A DNA stretch of 60,920 nt from Insulibacter thermoxylanivorax (GCF_015472005.1 NZ_BMAQ01000013.1:1-60920), one strand, 5' to 3'; positions 30,886 to 40,382 are shown, counted from the first letter of the stretch. Made by a program: numbers and translations. The notes: generated by a model not told the origin, from the letters alone.

Positions 30886-30905
30886 CTGTCTAAACAAAAG
30901 AATAG

Positions 30906-30958
30906 TGGGAAAAGAGATCAAACCCTACAAGTTGAGTAGGGTTTGATCTCTTTTCTAA
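30906..30958. terminator. Terminator, 20-bp perfect stem
   Basis: A 20-base stem running from 30909 to 30928 pairs perfectly with 30936-30955. It can serve the ykvI-like gene and, in the other direction, the DUF1657 gene. Confidence 0.9.
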
Positions 30959-30971
30959 TCTGTTCACCGAT

Positions 30972-31020
30972 GAAATCAGACAAGCCATGTCCTCAATATT
31001 CATGGCTTGTCTGATTTTCT
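30972..31020. terminator. Second perfect hairpin, end of DUF1657 gene
   Basis: AAATCAGACAAGCCATG pairs with CATGGCTTGTCTGATTT around an 11-base loop, ending in TTTTCTT on the plus strand and reaching the DUF1657 stop codon. Confidence 0.8.
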
Positions 31021-31226
31021 TAAAACCCCTTATATTGAGGCTCTTCATTTTCCAACTGTTGTACGCGGCTTGCAACTTGCTGCACGATTTGTTGGGTTTG
31101 TTGGGCCGCATTCGTAAAGAGCGATTTTGCTTCTTGATTTTGTGTTTCCAAAGCAAATTGTTCCAGACTTGCCTGAGCACTTTTTAAAGATGCTAAGCAC
31201 GTTTTCACTTGAGAAGCAACTGTCAC
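31020..31226 (-). CDS. DUF1657 domain protein
   Basis: A 68-residue helical protein (SQVKTCLASLKSAQASLEQFA, then EEPQYKGF at the end). The GTG start follows AAAGGAGGTGA. DUF1657 proteins are found in sporulation operons with spoVAC-spoVAD-spoVAEb and DUF421, including the mobile spoVA-2mob operons that raise spore heat resistance. Here it is oriented opposite to the DUF421 and spoVAD pieces, so the operon has been rearranged. Confidence 0.85.
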   Translation of the reverse strand: MTVASQVKTCLASLKSAQASLEQFALETQNQEAKSLFTNAAQQTQQIVQQVASRVQQLENEEPQYKGF

Positions 31227-31436
31227 GGAACGTCACCTCCTTTACCTTAGGATAGGATAATGTTTCACAGGTAATAGGAATAGATGCTTACATTCTCCCC
31301 ATACCGAAATTAATATTTCCGTCTCGCAACAAAAGCATACGTTAGAAAAATTTTCAGATGGAAATACATAAAAATAATGGAATAGGGACATATTTACCTT
31401 TGTCGATTATTGTGATTGGAAAGGAATGGTGATATT

Positions 31437-32297
31437 ATGCCGGATTGGCTAGAAATCGCTTTGCGAACGTTATTGGCTATGGGGGTTCTTTTTGTCCTAA
31501 CGAAGATATTGGGTAAACGACAGGTATCACAGCTTTCATTGTTTGAGTATATCACCGGAATCACGATCGGCAGCATTGCAGCTTACGTTTCGTTGGATCT
31601 GGAGACCAATTGGTATTTAGGCTTGGTTGCGATGACGGTTTGGACCGTTGTTTCTTTAGGGATTGAATATTTACAGCTGAAAAGCAAAACGGCAAGAGAC
31701 CTATTCGACGGCAAAGCAACAGTGCTCATTAAGGAAGGCAAGATCATGGAGGATAACCTGAAAAAAGAAAGGATTACCTCGGATGAACTTATGGAACAGC
31801 TTCGAAAAAAAAATGTGTTCAAAGCTGCCGATGTTGAATTCGCAGTCATGGAGCCGAGCGGTGACATTAGCGTTCTTCTAACCAAGGAAAACCAACCGTT
31901 AACGCCTAAACACCTTGGAGTAAATGTCGGGCCGGAACAAGAGCCTCAAACGGTCATTATGGATGGAAAAATAATGGACGAGCCGCTTGCCACGATAGGT
32001 CTAAACAGGCAATGGCTGGATACGGAACTGGAGAAATTAGGTGTTTCGATTGATAACGTATATCTTGGACAGGTGGATTCCTATGGCCAGCTATACGTTG
32101 ATTTATTTGATGATCAGATCAAAGTACCGAAACCTCAGAAGAAAGCCGCATTGCTTGCAACATTGAAAAAGTGTGAAGCGGATCTCGAAATGTTTGCCTT
32201 ATCTACCAAAGAACAAAATACAAAGCAGATGTACGAGCAATGTTCAAAAGCGTTAGAAAAGATTATTGATGAAGTGAAACCATTGCTGATTCGTTGA
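31437..32297 (+). CDS. DUF421 membrane protein with DUF1657-like tail
   Basis: A protein of about 286 residues. Three N-terminal membrane helices (residues 5-85) are followed by the DUF421 soluble domain (KATVLIKEGKIMEDNLKKER, DVEFAVMEPSGDISVL). The last 50 residues (LLATLKKCEADLEMFALSTK onward) closely resemble the free DUF1657 protein encoded 200 bases away, so this is a fusion of the two spoVA-operon partners. The ATG at 31437 follows AAGGAATGGTGATATT. Similar proteins belong to spoVA-2mob operons. The gene is intact. Confidence 0.85.
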   Translation: MPDWLEIALRTLLAMGVLFVLTKILGKRQVSQLSLFEYITGITIGSIAAYVSLDLETNWYLGLVAMTVWTVVSLGIEYLQLKSKTARDLFDGKATVLIKEGKIMEDNLKKERITSDELMEQLRKKNVFKAADVEFAVMEPSGDISVLLTKENQPLTPKHLGVNVGPEQEPQTVIMDGKIMDEPLATIGLNRQWLDTELEKLGVSIDNVYLGQVDSYGQLYVDLFDDQIKVPKPQKKAALLATLKKCEADLEMFALSTKEQNTKQMYEQCSKALEKIIDEVKPLLIR

Positions 32298-32316
32298 CAT
32301 TGTCCATGGAGAATCC

Positions 32317-33000
32317 ATGATGGGACAAAAGAGCTGGGAGAAAGCAGAAAAGGTATTGATTGAAGAAGCGGCAAAACTGGCTATTGAAAATGCGGGGTTG
32401 ACAAAGGAACAAGTACAGTTTTACATAGGCGGGGATTTGATGAATCAAATCATTAGCAGCAGTTTTGCCGCGCGAACATTATCGACCCCTTACATCGGTG
32501 TGTTTGGCGCTTGTTCAACCTCGATGGAAAGTCTGGCATTAGCAGCTAACCTTGTAAATTCCGGTTCGGCGAAATTTGTGTTGGCGGGGACATGCAGCCA
32601 TGATTCCAGTGCGGAGAAACAGTTCCGATATCCGACCGAGTACGGTTCGCAAAAACCGCCAACCGCCCAATATACGGTAACCGGGGCCGGTGCTGCCATC
32701 GTATCCATGGAAGGTGACGGACCGGTTGTTACATCTGCCACCATTGGCCGGGTTATCGATATGGGCATTAAAGATCCGTTTAATATGGGCGCAGCGATGG
32801 CTCCTGCAGCGGTAGATACCATTGAGGCGCATGTTCGAGATTTGGGAATTGAACCGGGTTATTACGATTTGATCGTTACCGGCGATCTTGCGAAAGTCGG
32901 ATATGAAATCGCCTGTAAATTGTTTAAGAAACATAACTTTCCCATCGAACAAACCGAATATTCCGATTGCGGGATGATGATTTACGATTATCTTGCCGTT
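32317..33000 (+). pseudogene. spoVAD: SpoVAD fragment
   Basis: The frame from GQKSWEKAEKVLIEEAAKLA through YSDCGMMIYD matches the middle of SpoVAD, with its thiolase-like GACSTSMESLALAANL and KQFRYPTEYG segments. About 45 N-terminal and 80 C-terminal residues are missing; after 32995 the frame continues into unrelated sequence. SpoVAD binds dipicolinic acid during its uptake into the forespore, so the fragment should be inactive. Confidence 0.88.
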
Positions 33001-34105
33001 TTGATTCGGTGTTTAAATTGTGATTTAAGTTCGCTTTTTTCCATATTTTCTCCTTTCCATTTGCCATTTTCAGAATATGTAACTGATATTATTCCGATAT
33101 TCATATCCTTTATACATCATCGGAGTCAGTAGACGGTCGGCGCTTCGGTTGGTGAACCATCGATCTTACCCTTTTGGTCCAAAGCATATCAAGGAAATGG
33201 CCGAACTGTGGAATGTAAGCGAAGAAGATCTTCCGATCGGATCAGAAACTTCTCGTAGGTGATGCCGGACATATCGGCTGGCCTGCCTTTGGACACCCTC
33301 TTCCATTCCTCAAAACACTCCTCTGGTATACGGTAAGAAATCAAGATACCAAAATCGGATTTTATGCCTACCGAAGGATCAACTTTGGGACATCATCGGA
33401 TTCGTGTAAATGTTCAAAAAGACGCCGATTCTCCCTGCTCCATCAACTCAGTAATTTCCTCAATGCCTTGGAGAAGTACAATGAGTTGTGTTGGCTGGTC
33501 AATAAAGAACTGATTGGCCGGTTGGTACTGGCATTGGCATACACGAACCAAAACTGGAAGATCCCCATACCTGCAAAGTATTACTCCAAACGGTTATGCA
33601 GAGATACTTCCCGACGACGCGGACAGACTAGGGCTACTCGATAGCCCGCAATTAAAGTAATAAATCGCATGGCGAAAAGTACTTCGGTTTCGGGGTCCTC
33701 TTCGCATTTCTTCCTCCTGCATATAGAGCGATGTGATGAATTGGCAGCATTCCGAATCAAAATCTGGGACCGTTATATAACCCTTTGTTCCCAATATGGA
33801 ACCCGGATGCCCCTGTCCTTCGATCAGTTCTGGTACGACTTTCTGGCCAGACACATGATATCCGACGACGGCGTAGAGAAAGTGTATGAGGACTTCTGCA
33901 ACGCCTGGGAGAATCAATGTTTGAGGAACATTCATGATTGCTGCCAGGTTGGAAAAAATCCCAAAATCCGTTGAATGCAACCGGTTAGATTAGAATGGAA
34001 TTTTCATTGTACGTTAAAGAAAGTGAAGAGATCATCAAACTGTAGTAGTTTATTGCGCTTAATACATATAAGACGCTGACCGGATTAGGCCTGCGTCTTA
34101 TATGT
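33001..34105. other. Decayed region, no supportable gene
   Basis: Frames are short and interrupted. One plus frame near 33180 reads PFGPKHIKEMAELWNV, and one at 33669-33974 (about 100 residues, LSFDQFWYDFLARHMISDDG) looks coding, but neither has a ribosome-binding site or a recognisable family. The 3' part has an opposing open frame at 33594-33980, so strand cannot be decided. Confidence 0.45.
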
Positions 34106-34534
34106 TTAAAAAGTATTGTAAATATTTTCGCATTCTACACCTGTCGGTTCGTAAAAGCAGTGGCTTTTGTATCTTCCGACAAAAGGCTGATTGTACCATG
34201 TCGAAGGGCAATTTGCGGGGGGTTTGAAATACCACAAAGCGAATTTAGCAGGCCATGGTCGCTCACCGTTAATTGACTTTCGTGCAAGGCGTCTATCTTT
34301 GTCCCTTGCCTTTTGATAAAAGTAACCGTGTATGGTTGCTTCAAACGCATGCGGCTGAAATACCATTTGCGGAATCGTACGAATGCCTTTAAAATCGGAG
34401 CAGTTTGCCCGAATCCGATTAATTCCTACAGCCCCGACGAGCAGCATTCCTTGTTCGCCTTCCCCTTCCGCTTCGGCTCGAAGCAATCTTGCCAACAGAT
34501 CTATATCACTTGCCCTGGCTTTGACAACGGCCAT
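34106..34534 (-). CDS. CwlJ/SleB-type cell wall hydrolase
   Basis: A 142-residue Hydrolase_2 domain protein: DIDLLARLLRAEAEGEGEQG near the start, GAVGINRI, then FALWYFKPPANCPSTW near the end. It lacks a signal peptide and peptidoglycan-binding domain, as CwlJ does; CwlJ degrades cortex peptidoglycan at germination. GAGGTGA precedes the ATG. It seems intact. The gerQ partner is not adjacent. Confidence 0.87.
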   Translation of the reverse strand: MAVVKARASDIDLLARLLRAEAEGEGEQGMLLVGAVGINRIRANCSDFKGIRTIPQMVFQPHAFEATIHGYFYQKARDKDRRLARKSINGERPWPAKFALWYFKPPANCPSTWYNQPFVGRYKSHCFYEPTGVECENIYNTF

Positions 34535-34931
34535 TGTATCACCTCATTTTAGTATTCAATATATTCCCATTGTTCTATTTAGTGCTTGAGTGGCGTTTGG
34601 AACCCGATCCAGTATTCAACTATACCAGCGTTGTTATGCTTCACACCTTTTGCATATATCCTGCTTTTCTCTACCTCACCCGTTTTCCAGAAGTCGAATG
34701 GAAGGCTGCGGTTCACATTGCAAAGTGGGTGCTGATTTATATCGGTGTTGAATGGGTCGGATATCGCCTCGGTTATATTACCTACTCCCGCGGCTGGAAT
34801 TGCTGGTGGTCGCTTTTTTTGACGTACACATGTTTCTCATGCTTCGTTTTCATCATACAAAGCCGGTTTGGAGCATCCCGGTGACGGTATTGTCGATCTT
34901 CTTTTACTTGATCATGTTCGGTTATCTGTAA
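34534..34931 (+). pseudogene. CBO0543-like membrane protein, frameshifted
   Basis: A small polytopic membrane protein (EWRLEPDPVFNYTS, helices, YSRGWNCWWS). The frame breaks in a run of seven T at 34814-34820; shifting there gives FDVHMFLMLRFHHTKPVW and a final helix ending at 34931. The N-terminus appears truncated against the divergent hydrolase gene. It resembles the CBO0543 family seen in spore-formers; function unknown. Confidence 0.6.
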
Positions 34932-35009
34932 AGGAATCCAAGCCCCGTGACGGGCATTTTTACCGTGGACGCATATAATGGCGTAACCGAATAAGAGGAG
35001 TGATGAGTC

Positions 35010-35440
35010 GTGGCCGATGCCTCGCAATCCATATCAAAGGTATTACCCCCCTTTTCCATTTGGGGAGTTTATGCATCCGTCGCCGGCAGGCCGGTTGTAT
35101 GGGGCAAGCTTGTGATGCGCGTTTTGCCGGACCAACGAGTTCAAGGCACTATCCAATTTCGCGGAACGCCGATTCCGATTGAAGGAAGCTGGAATGAAAG
35201 CGCGCAGCAGATCGTGTTTCATTCCCCCTACGCTGCCTATTCCGGTCATTTAACCATCTATGACGATGTCCAGATTCAACTTCGACATTTGGTCCTCACC
35301 GGACGCCTTCGAATGCTCCCCCCCCTCTTTACAGGCGGGCGAATATGGAACCTGGGTAGCGACAACTGATATCAACTTGCCGGAGCATAGCGGCTATGTC
35401 ACATCCCAACCGTCTTCAACTTCGCTGCCGCCGGTCGGCG
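35010..35440 (+). pseudogene. Hypothetical beta-rich protein, frameshifted
   Basis: A GTG start follows AAGAGGAG at good spacing and gives MADASQSISKVLPPFSIWGVY. The protein looks beta-rich (RVQGTIQFRGTPIPIEGSW). A run of eight C at 35318-35325 breaks the frame; on the far side the sequence continues plausibly as PPSLQAGEYGTWVATTDINLP. I do not recognise the family. The homopolymer could be a decay lesion, phase variation or a sequencing error. Confidence 0.45.
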
Positions 35441-35464
35441 TATTTGTAACGTCAAATATTCTAT

Positions 35465-36301
35465 ATGGAAACTCGCGCAGATGAAGCAGGCACTCTTCAT
35501 GAAGTCCGGCACGCAAAGCTTACGAAGGAAGTACTTAGCAAGGCGGATGTATTGATTTTACCGGTTGTTGGTACGGATGACCATGGCAAAATAGAGTCTT
35601 CATTTTCGACCGAAACGCTAATGCTGAACAAAGAATATATGTCCTGTTTGCCTAAACATGCAAAAGTTTATTCCGGCATAGCTAAGTCCTACTTGAAGAA
35701 CCTTTGCTCGGAAGTGGGTATCGATCTGATTGAATTGCTCAATAGGGACGATGTTGCCATATACAATTCAATTCCCACTGCAGAAGGCGCTTTAATGATG
35801 GCCATTCAACATACGGATATTACCATACATGGTTCGCGTTGTATGGTTCTGGGATTGGGGAGAGTCGGTCTTACGTTAGCCAGCGTGCTTCACCGTCTGG
35901 GAGCACACGTCAAAGCAGGTGTGCAGAAACCGGAGCAGTTTGCACGTGCCTTGGAGATGGGGATTGAGCCGTTTTATACGAAAGATTTGTACGAAGAAGG
36001 CGCAAATGCGGATATTATTTTTAACACGGTTGCGGCGCTAATCCTTACATCTCGTGTGCTAACTCGTATACCGCATCACGCAATCATTATTGATTTAGCT
36101 TCCAAACCTGGCGGGACAGATTTTCGCTTCGCCGAAAAACGCGGAATCAAGGCCATGTTGGCGCCAAGTTTACCGGGAGCTGTCGCGCCAAGAACAGCTG
36201 GACGAATATTGGCGAGTACGTTATGTCAAATGATGCAGGACGAACAACGGAATCGAAATCGGGAGCAAATGGACATACTTGCTTGTCCTTCTGGGGTGTG
36301 A
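35465..36301 (+). pseudogene. dpaA: Dipicolinate synthase subunit A, 5'-truncated
   Basis: From ADVLILPVVGTDDHGKIESS to the end the protein matches SpoVFA/DpaA, with the dinucleotide-binding CMVLGLGRVGLTLASVL and the highly conserved IIDLASKPGGTDFRFAEKRG. The first 25-40 residues of the family, holding the N-terminal nucleotide-fold strand, are replaced by unrelated sequence with no SD before the ATG. DpaA with DpaB makes dipicolinic acid in the mother cell; no dpaB follows. Probably inactive. Confidence 0.85.
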
Positions 36302-36342
36302 GATCGCGAACGTAATTTAGAGAGGCATCTTGTTTATACTTG

Positions 36343-36380
36343 ATCAGAGAGGTCGGTACTTTGCCGGCCTCCGTCTTATT
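36343..36380 (+). terminator. Weak terminator after dpaA
   Basis: GAGGTCGG and CCGGCCTC form an 8-base stem (one G-T pair) followed by a T-poor tail. Nothing else is visible in the gap up to 36597 except a TATAAT-like element near 36508. Confidence 0.4.
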
Positions 36381-36597
36381 TGCGTAAGAATCGGATAATG
36401 AAGCGTGGTAAAGCGGCTCTTTCTTAGATCACAAGTCGGTTTCCATGTAACGGGGGACTCTAAATTAGTGTTGGTCTCGGAATCTTGTTTCAACTGTTAA
36501 AAATGCCATATATAATAGAGAACATCCATAGATTTTTAACAGAAGACCGTTAAGGTTGCAAACATAAGCTTATTGCACAGTCGGAGGTTACTTGCAA

Positions 36598-37705
36598 ATG
36601 GATATTTCACATCCTGCCGCTCACCACGCATTTCATTATACACTTGTCGGAAAAGCTTTAGTTCGATTCGGTGGTGAAGTGGCAATGGTCAATCGCTCGC
36701 TATGCAACATGCTGGGCTATACAGAACAAGAACTGCTGCGAATGAGAATACTTGACATTATTTATACGGAAGACGTTCCATTATATAACGGGTTCATGAA
36801 TGACTTGCTAGGCGGCAATTCCGATTATGTCGAAATGGAGAATCGTTATATTTGTCTTGACGGCAGACACAAATGGGGAATGACAACCCTATCGGTCATC
36901 GATGTGGAGGGACATCCGGAAAGAGTATTCTTGATCCAGGTTCAGGAGATCACGTATCGCAAAAGGCTTGTTGAATTGAACGAGGCATACGCCGATAAAT
37001 TCAGAATACTTGCTGACCATCATTCCGATCTTGTTTACGACGTCATGTTAGATGGAAGTTTCAGCTATGTGAACCGCGCCTGCACGAAATTATGGGGCGA
37101 TGACTTATATGAGTTGGAAAGAGCACTTGGAGACACCATTCGGAAAAGTCTGGAACACGTGATGGAATCATTTACGAATTCCCCTTTTGAGATGGAAACT
37201 TCATTTGAAAGCGAAAGACGGCAAAATGTTGAAATACAGCGTACTGAATATTCCCAATTTCATTCAGAATGAACTCGTAGGGCTGCATTAATGGATTCCA
37301 GATATACAGGTCCAAGCATTGGAGAAAACAGTACGTTTCGCTCTGGAATTTCCGGAGCAAAACGGTTTTGTGTTTGGACACCCCAAGTTGCTGCGAGCGG
37401 CGCTGCAAGAAATCATTAACAATGCATTAGATGCAAGTCCCCTAGGTTCTGTCTTAACGCTCCGAATTAACATTACGGATAATCACATCCACATCATTGT
37501 TCGCGATCAAGGAGCAGGAATTCCAGAAGATCTGCAGTCCCGAATCATCCTACCGTTTATTACAAGTAAACAGGACGCCATTGGATTTGGGCTCAGTTTT
37601 AGTCAAGTTATGATCGAAAAAATGGGAGGCTCTTTGAAAATCGATAGCTCTGATCTAGGCACAAACGTTATTGTTCAATTACCCGCATTTAAGGGAACAG
37701 TTTAA
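36598..37705 (+). pseudogene. PAS sensor histidine kinase, split and missing its H-box
   Basis: The first frame (36598-37272; ATG ten bases after GGAGG) carries two PAS domains (MVNRSLCNMLGYTEQELLRM; SFSYVNRACTKLWGDDLYEL). The second (37319-37705) carries a HATPase_c domain: N box LQEIINNALDASPLG, G1 DQGAGIPEDL, then FGLSFSQVMIEKMGG. The region between has neither a complete dimerisation helix nor the phospho-accepting histidine. The layout recalls sporulation kinases such as KinA or KinE; as it stands it cannot autophosphorylate. Confidence 0.8.
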
Positions 37706-37880
37706 ATGTGTCGGTAACATTGCGGCAAACAAACGCTCAACAATTTTTTCAGGGGCTCTTGCCGGGAGTCGCGACCCAAAAAAGCATATTTCAATTCAAC
37801 AATGCAGGGTAGCAAAGAATAATATTTCCCGAAGAGTACAAAATAAAGCTTGAAAAAATGATGACAATGGAGGGAATTAC

Positions 37881-38318
37881 ATGCCGCTCATTCCTTGGGA
37901 TTCGTTTCGCAATATCGATCTATGGAGAAGGGATTTGGAAAAAATTTTTAACGAAGGTCTTCCGGAAATCGGCGCGCGTCTAGGATTTGCAATCCCTCGT
38001 ATTGATGTATTTGAGAATGAACATGAAGTGATTGCTTCTTGTGAAATCCCTGGTTTGGATAAAAAAGAAGACCTTCATATCGATGTGGATGAAAACATGC
38101 TTACAATTAGTGGGACCATAAAGCAAGCGAATGAAGTGAAACAGGAACAAATACACCGCAAAGAACGGTTTGTCGGACGATTCCAACGGTCGGTGTCTTT
38201 GCCATCACGCGTTCAAACGGAAGGAACGACAGCAACGTATCGCAGCGGTGTCCTTGAAGTTCGAATGCCGAAATTAAAAGCCGATACCCAACGGCAAATT
38301 GATGTGCAGTTTCATTAA
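37881..38318 (+). CDS. Hsp20-family small heat shock protein
   Basis: A 145-residue protein with an alpha-crystallin domain (PRIDVFENEHEVIASCEIPG, GRFQRSVSLPSRV, YRSGVLEVRMPK). Small heat shock proteins hold unfolded proteins; CotP and CotM of B. subtilis are spore-coat relatives. GGAGGGAATTAC precedes the ATG. The gene is intact and the next gene follows by about 105 bases. Confidence 0.9.
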   Translation: MPLIPWDSFRNIDLWRRDLEKIFNEGLPEIGARLGFAIPRIDVFENEHEVIASCEIPGLDKKEDLHIDVDENMLTISGTIKQANEVKQEQIHRKERFVGRFQRSVSLPSRVQTEGTTATYRSGVLEVRMPKLKADTQRQIDVQFH

Positions 38319-38423
38319 AATGAAGTGTGAGATCACAATATAGACGTTACATGAAAAATGGGCGCTTGCACAAAATAACCTTTGGGGGACGAAGTCCTGC
38401 CATATTGAAGGAGGTCAATGATC

Positions 38424-38771
38424 GTGTATCAACAAAACCTTTCACAGCAAGCAAGCCAATGCGCGCAGATTATTCAACAGTTGATCCAGCAAACGCAGCA
38501 ATCGAGCAACATGTATCAGCAAATGTTGCAACAGGAGCAGCAAAACGCCGCCCAACTGGATCAGCTGGCCCAGAAAGAACGTCAAGCGGTTCAAACCATT
38601 CAATTTGTTCTGCAAGGACATCAAACTGCCATACAGCAGATGCAGCAGGCGATGCAAATTTGTTCTCAGCTTCAACAAACAGCGCAACAACAACCCGGCT
38701 TGCAGAGTGCGGGCTGGCCAACGGCTCAGAGCTGGCAGAATCAGAATTTGCAGCCACGGCAATATCAATAA
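38424..38771 (+). CDS. Glutamine-rich coiled-coil protein
   Basis: About 115 residues, of which roughly a third are Gln. Residues 1-90 form an uninterrupted predicted helix with heptad-like QQ repeats and two cysteines; the tail is Pro/Trp/Gln-rich. I do not recognise a family. AAGGAGG lies nine bases before the GTG at 38424; an ATG six bases earlier is too close to the SD. The terminator directly after it supports a real gene. Given the neighbours, a spore-coat or inter-coat structural role is a guess. Confidence 0.65.
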   Translation: MYQQNLSQQASQCAQIIQQLIQQTQQSSNMYQQMLQQEQQNAAQLDQLAQKERQAVQTIQFVLQGHQTAIQQMQQAMQICSQLQQTAQQQPGLQSAGWPTAQSWQNQNLQPRQYQ

Positions 38772-38777
38772 AACAGC

Positions 38778-38827
38778 AAGTGAAAACGATCGTATTCTTT
38801 AAAAAGAAGGCGGTCGTTTTTTCACTT
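38778..38827 (+). terminator. Terminator of the Gln-rich gene
   Basis: AAGTGAAAACGATCG pairs with CGGTCGTTTTTTCACTT around a loop of about 18 bases. Confidence 0.85.
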
Positions 38828-39991
38828 GACGATGCGTATACCCCAAAACCATCCAAGCCAAGGCGCGCTGGTTTGCCCGGGATGCTGAAGGCGCTGGGCG
38901 AGGCAGAGGTGCAAGTCACGTTCGGCATGCTGCCTCTTGCGCGGCATTTGCGACTATTTGCAAAGAAAACAGGGTAAGCTTTTAGCGGCGGACATTTGTC
39001 CATCGCTTTTCTGGTTGCAAAAAGGAATTTCACTCCCGTACCACGAACCCCGATTTTGTGGAACACGTGAACCGATACGTGAGGGATGTTGAGCAAGGAA
39101 GACCCGTTTAGCGGATTTTTCGAAGAATTTAGCGATATGGTTCAGCGAATTTTTCCAAATGTCCAGAGTAAATTGAATGAGGATCCTGCCTTCATAGGCG
39201 GGGGATTTTTTTCGCCTATCTGATTAGGGATTTTGGTGCTAGGAAAAAGCAGATTGTACACTTCGTCCTTCATCTCACGGCTAATTCGTATTTTTTGCGA
39301 CGTGTTCAAAGCCTTCTTTGGCCAGGGCGTGGTATGATTGATAACCGGCTTGCCCGCCGGGACGGCGCGCAGTCCACTTTTCTCTGTCGGCCGCTCATAC
39401 CGACGACGAACTAACCGATGCCGCCACCCGCATATGCGAAGGATACCATTAGAGTCGCTGTATCACTTCTCGTACAGGCTACCAAGGCGCTGGCGCCGAC
39501 AGCTTTTATCGCATTAAAGTATCGCTGAAGGAGAGGATGAAAAACAGGAAACCGTCTACGGAAAGTTAGCGTATAGTATGAAAAATAACAGGACAACGAG
39601 GGCTTAGTACAAAAATTACATATACATCTTTCGTCTGGGAACGTTTAAATTTCTGCCTGTTTAGTTCTGGAGAGACAAATAGACTACCATAACTAACAAT
39701 CGTGGTAGCCTATTTGCTCTAAATGCAAGGAGGGGACTGTACCCCACCATTAGTATATACACCGAGGAGGTTGTATAAGTACGTACAATTATCGAGGCGG
39801 AACGTGGCCCGATTCGATTAAACATTTGATTTTTAGATGTATTTGTAGTAATTTAAGAAAAGTGAATTCACGATTTACACAGCGACGTGTGTGTAATCAA
39901 TAAAAACTCAATTAGAACAAGGGGTATCGGGGAATTACACAGTGTACGTTCTTCAATACTTCCATTCTAATAAGGAAAGGATGAGGTGTAC
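38828..39991. other. Decayed right end of the accessory region
   Basis: No complete gene. One plus frame around 39380 contains FSLSAAHTDDELTDA, which recalls the C-terminus of PLP aminotransferases, followed by stops. A 45-residue frame at 39086-39223 has a poor start. A small ATAGGCG/CGCCTAT hairpin lies near 39195-39220. From about 39875 there are TTACACA/TGTGTAAT motifs just before the native rpsR. Confidence 0.5.
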
Positions 39992-40279
39992 ATGAGCGAG
40001 CAGCAACAAGAACGCAAGCCGGCAGCGAGCCAGCGCGAAGAGAGAAGACCGTATAACCGTCGCGGCCGCAACAAGCGTCGCAAAGTCTGCTACTTCACGG
40101 TGAACAAGATCACCTACATCGACTACAAAGATGTAGATACGCTCAAGAAGTTCATCAGTGAACGCGGCAAGATCTTGCCTCGTCGTGTAACGGGAACAAG
40201 CGCGAAGTATCAACGCATGTTGACTACAGCGATCAAACGTGCACGCCAGCTTGCGCTTTTGCCATATACAACTGAGTAA
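39992..40279 (+). CDS. rpsR: 30S ribosomal protein S18 (native copy)
   Basis: A 95-residue S18 beginning [14 protein letters not shown]. Its base composition matches the flanking core genes and it is followed by the usual Paenibacillus neighbours (DUF2232, gdpP, rplI, dnaB), so it is taken as native. It has been separated from rpsF-ssb by about 13.7 kb. GAGGTG lies just before the ATG. Confidence 0.95.
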   Translation: MSEQQQERKPAASQREERRPYNRRGRNKRRKVCYFTVNKITYIDYKDVDTLKKFISERGKILPRRVTGTSAKYQRMLTTAIKRARQLALLPYTTE

Positions 40280-40292
40280 TCTAACATTAAGG

Positions 40293-40382
40293 AGAACTGC
40301 CCTTGATATGGACTGCACTTTCATTTGTTAGCCGGTATCTAACAGTTGAAGGTGCGCACAGCGAAGGGGCAGTTCTTTTTGT
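40293..40382 (+). terminator. Terminator of native rpsR
   Basis: AGAACTGCCC (40293-40302) pairs with GGGCAGTTCT, then TTTTT. The long loop can fold further. Confidence 0.8.

Noticed and set aside
31230-31436. SigG promoters for the DUF1657 and DUF421 genes
   Set aside because: Only loose matches (for example CATATTTA near 31389) with uncertain spacing; not strong enough to annotate.
33594-33980. Opposed open frames of about 100-128 residues
   Set aside because: No SD, no recognised family, and both strands are open, so neither is supported as a gene.
39086-39223. 45-residue frame starting MLSKEDPFSG
   Set aside because: Start signal is poor and it ends in a hairpin within decayed DNA; kept only as a note.
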